A stretch of 57,821 nt of DNA from an uncultured Sphingomonas sp. (GTDB lineage: Bacteria; Pseudomonadota; Alphaproteobacteria; Sphingomonadales; Sphingomonadaceae), in assembly GCA_913775795.1 (NCBI GenBank), contig CAJYLT010000050.1, positions 1-57,821 of the forward strand, written 5' to 3'. Both the position numbers and the translations under genes were made by a program. Numbering within the stretch: position 1 is the stretch's first letter; the number at the start of each line of letters is the position of its first letter. Positions 57,413 to 57,821 of the stretch are shown here, piece by piece. The notes under the pieces were generated by a model. That model had not been told where the DNA came from, did not search any database, and worked only from the letters and a program-made list of their open reading frames with translations.

Positions 57413-57821
57413 ATGTGCAATCGCTATCGCATGACCGCCAACCAGGCCGAACTCGCGGCTCGCTATGGGATCGTCGGCTTCCCGCCGGACCTTCAGCTCC
57501 CGCCGCCGGAGCTGTTCCCCAAGCGAACCGCCTGGACGATCCGCGATGAGGGCGGGGCACGGATCGCCGAGCCGATGGCGTGGGGCTTTCCGATGACGAT
57601 CAAGGGCAAGAGCGGCAAGCCGATCGAGAAGGCCGTGACCAACGTCCGAAACTACGCCTCGCCCTTCTGGCGTAGCGCCCTGAAGGTGCCGGCACGGCGT
57701 TGCCTCGTGCCGTTCACGATGTTCTGCGAGTGGGAGGGTGAAGCCGGCGCCAAGGTGGAGCGATGGTTCGATGTTCCGTCGCAGCCGATAACCAGCTTCG
57801 CCGGAGTCTGGCGGCCGAGCG
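57413..57821 (+). CDS. SRAP / YedK-like SOS-associated protein (5' part)
   Basis: 136 codons of a longer gene cut by the right window edge. The start MCNRYRMTANQAEL gives the catalytic Cys2 of SRAP proteins, which form a thiazolidine crosslink with abasic sites in single-stranded DNA and shield them. AEPMAWGFPM, then VTNVRNYASPFW and CLVPFTMFCEWEG follow the family order (Asn and Glu active-site regions). Phage SRAP genes are common. With HIRAN on the other strand it gives a DNA-damage flavour to this end of the prophage. Confidence 0.85.
   Translation, partial: MCNRYRMTANQAELAARYGIVGFPPDLQLPPPELFPKRTAWTIRDEGGARIAEPMAWGFPMTIKGKSGKPIEKAVTNVRNYASPFWRSALKVPARRCLVPFTMFCEWEGEAGAKVERWFDVPSQPITSFAGVWRPS

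Larger units (their letters stand above)
23190..57821. mobile_element. P2-like prophage (left end and most of body; right end outside window)
   Basis: From tRNA-Met onward nearly every gene is phage-type: integrase, Ogr-like activator, S24 repressor, full P2-type tail, baseplate, lysis, head and packaging genes, then accessory genes. Left end: 3' end of tRNA-Met. No second copy of the tRNA 3' end (TCCTCCGCTACCA) was seen before the right edge, so attR lies beyond 57821. All structural genes read intact, with no stop or frameshift apart from the programmed one in E/E', so the element may be functional. Order differs from P2: int/early genes adjoin gene D, and V/W follow the fibre genes. Confidence 0.9.

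Noticed and set aside
57413..57821. SRAP gene as the first host gene beyond the prophage
   Set aside because: No attR (tRNA-Met 3' end copy) was found before it, so it is treated as prophage cargo, though the boundary cannot be settled in this window.

Overview
The window is high-GC, tightly packed DNA from an alphaproteobacterium, most likely a sphingomonad (Sphingomonas or a relative). Pointers are an EL222-type LOV-HTH regulator, a tandem cold-shock-domain protein, the rnd-lptC-lptA order, the orphan 'cisplatin response' type ATP-dependent DNA ligase, DUF3072 and small hairpin repeats of the kind scattered between sphingomonad genes. The genus is inferred from gene content, not proven.

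Region 1 (1-23189) is ordinary chromosome. It starts with the end of a BcsL/CelD-like acetyltransferase. Then come a PaoABC-type molybdenum aldehyde oxidoreductase, a secreted GH16 glycosidase, an ATP-dependent DNA ligase, a LOV-HTH light regulator, lptA-lptC-rnd (minus strand), a TerC protein, a glycine-rich double cold-shock protein, glutaminyl cyclase, glutathionyl-hydroquinone reductase, a lipoprotein, a saccharopine-dehydrogenase-like reductase, an ABC exporter, cysK, a SnoaL-like protein, DUF3072, the divergent ald/Lrp pair, kup, a 2H phosphoesterase and an elongator tRNA-Met.

Region 2 (about 23190 to the right edge and beyond) is a P2-like prophage integrated at the 3' end of tRNA-Met; its right end is outside the window. 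The integrase is last in a compressed early operon (27120 to 23314, minus strand) in which most neighbours overlap by 4-5 bp. That operon also encodes an Ogr/Delta-type late activator and a GapR (DUF2312) homologue. It diverges from an S24-type repressor, which is followed by a zinc-ribbon membrane protein. The late genes form the P2 set: D, U, T, E/E' (with a T TTT TTG frameshift site), FII, FI, W, V, fibre genes, I, J, then S, R, Rz1/Rz, SAR endolysin, holin, X, L, a small membrane protein, M, N, O, and divergent P and Q. A 31-33 bp element occurs three times, exactly at the heads of the O, J and V transcription units, and is a strong candidate for the late-promoter/Ogr target. Two SGNH hydrolases sit in the fibre region: one fused to a fibre, one a lipoprotein on the opposite strand.

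Region 3 (51934-57821) is the prophage accessory end: two strong palindromes, an orphan D12 adenine methylase, a visibly AT-richer 2.5 kb gene encoding a SIR2-like plus P-loop NTPase protein (candidate abortive-infection defence), then a compact minus-strand operon (YozE-like, HTH-like, two small genes, HIRAN) diverging from a zinc-ribbon protein and a truncated SRAP (YedK-like) gene. No P2 gpA-type replication initiator and no right attachment site are visible, so the element continues past the window.
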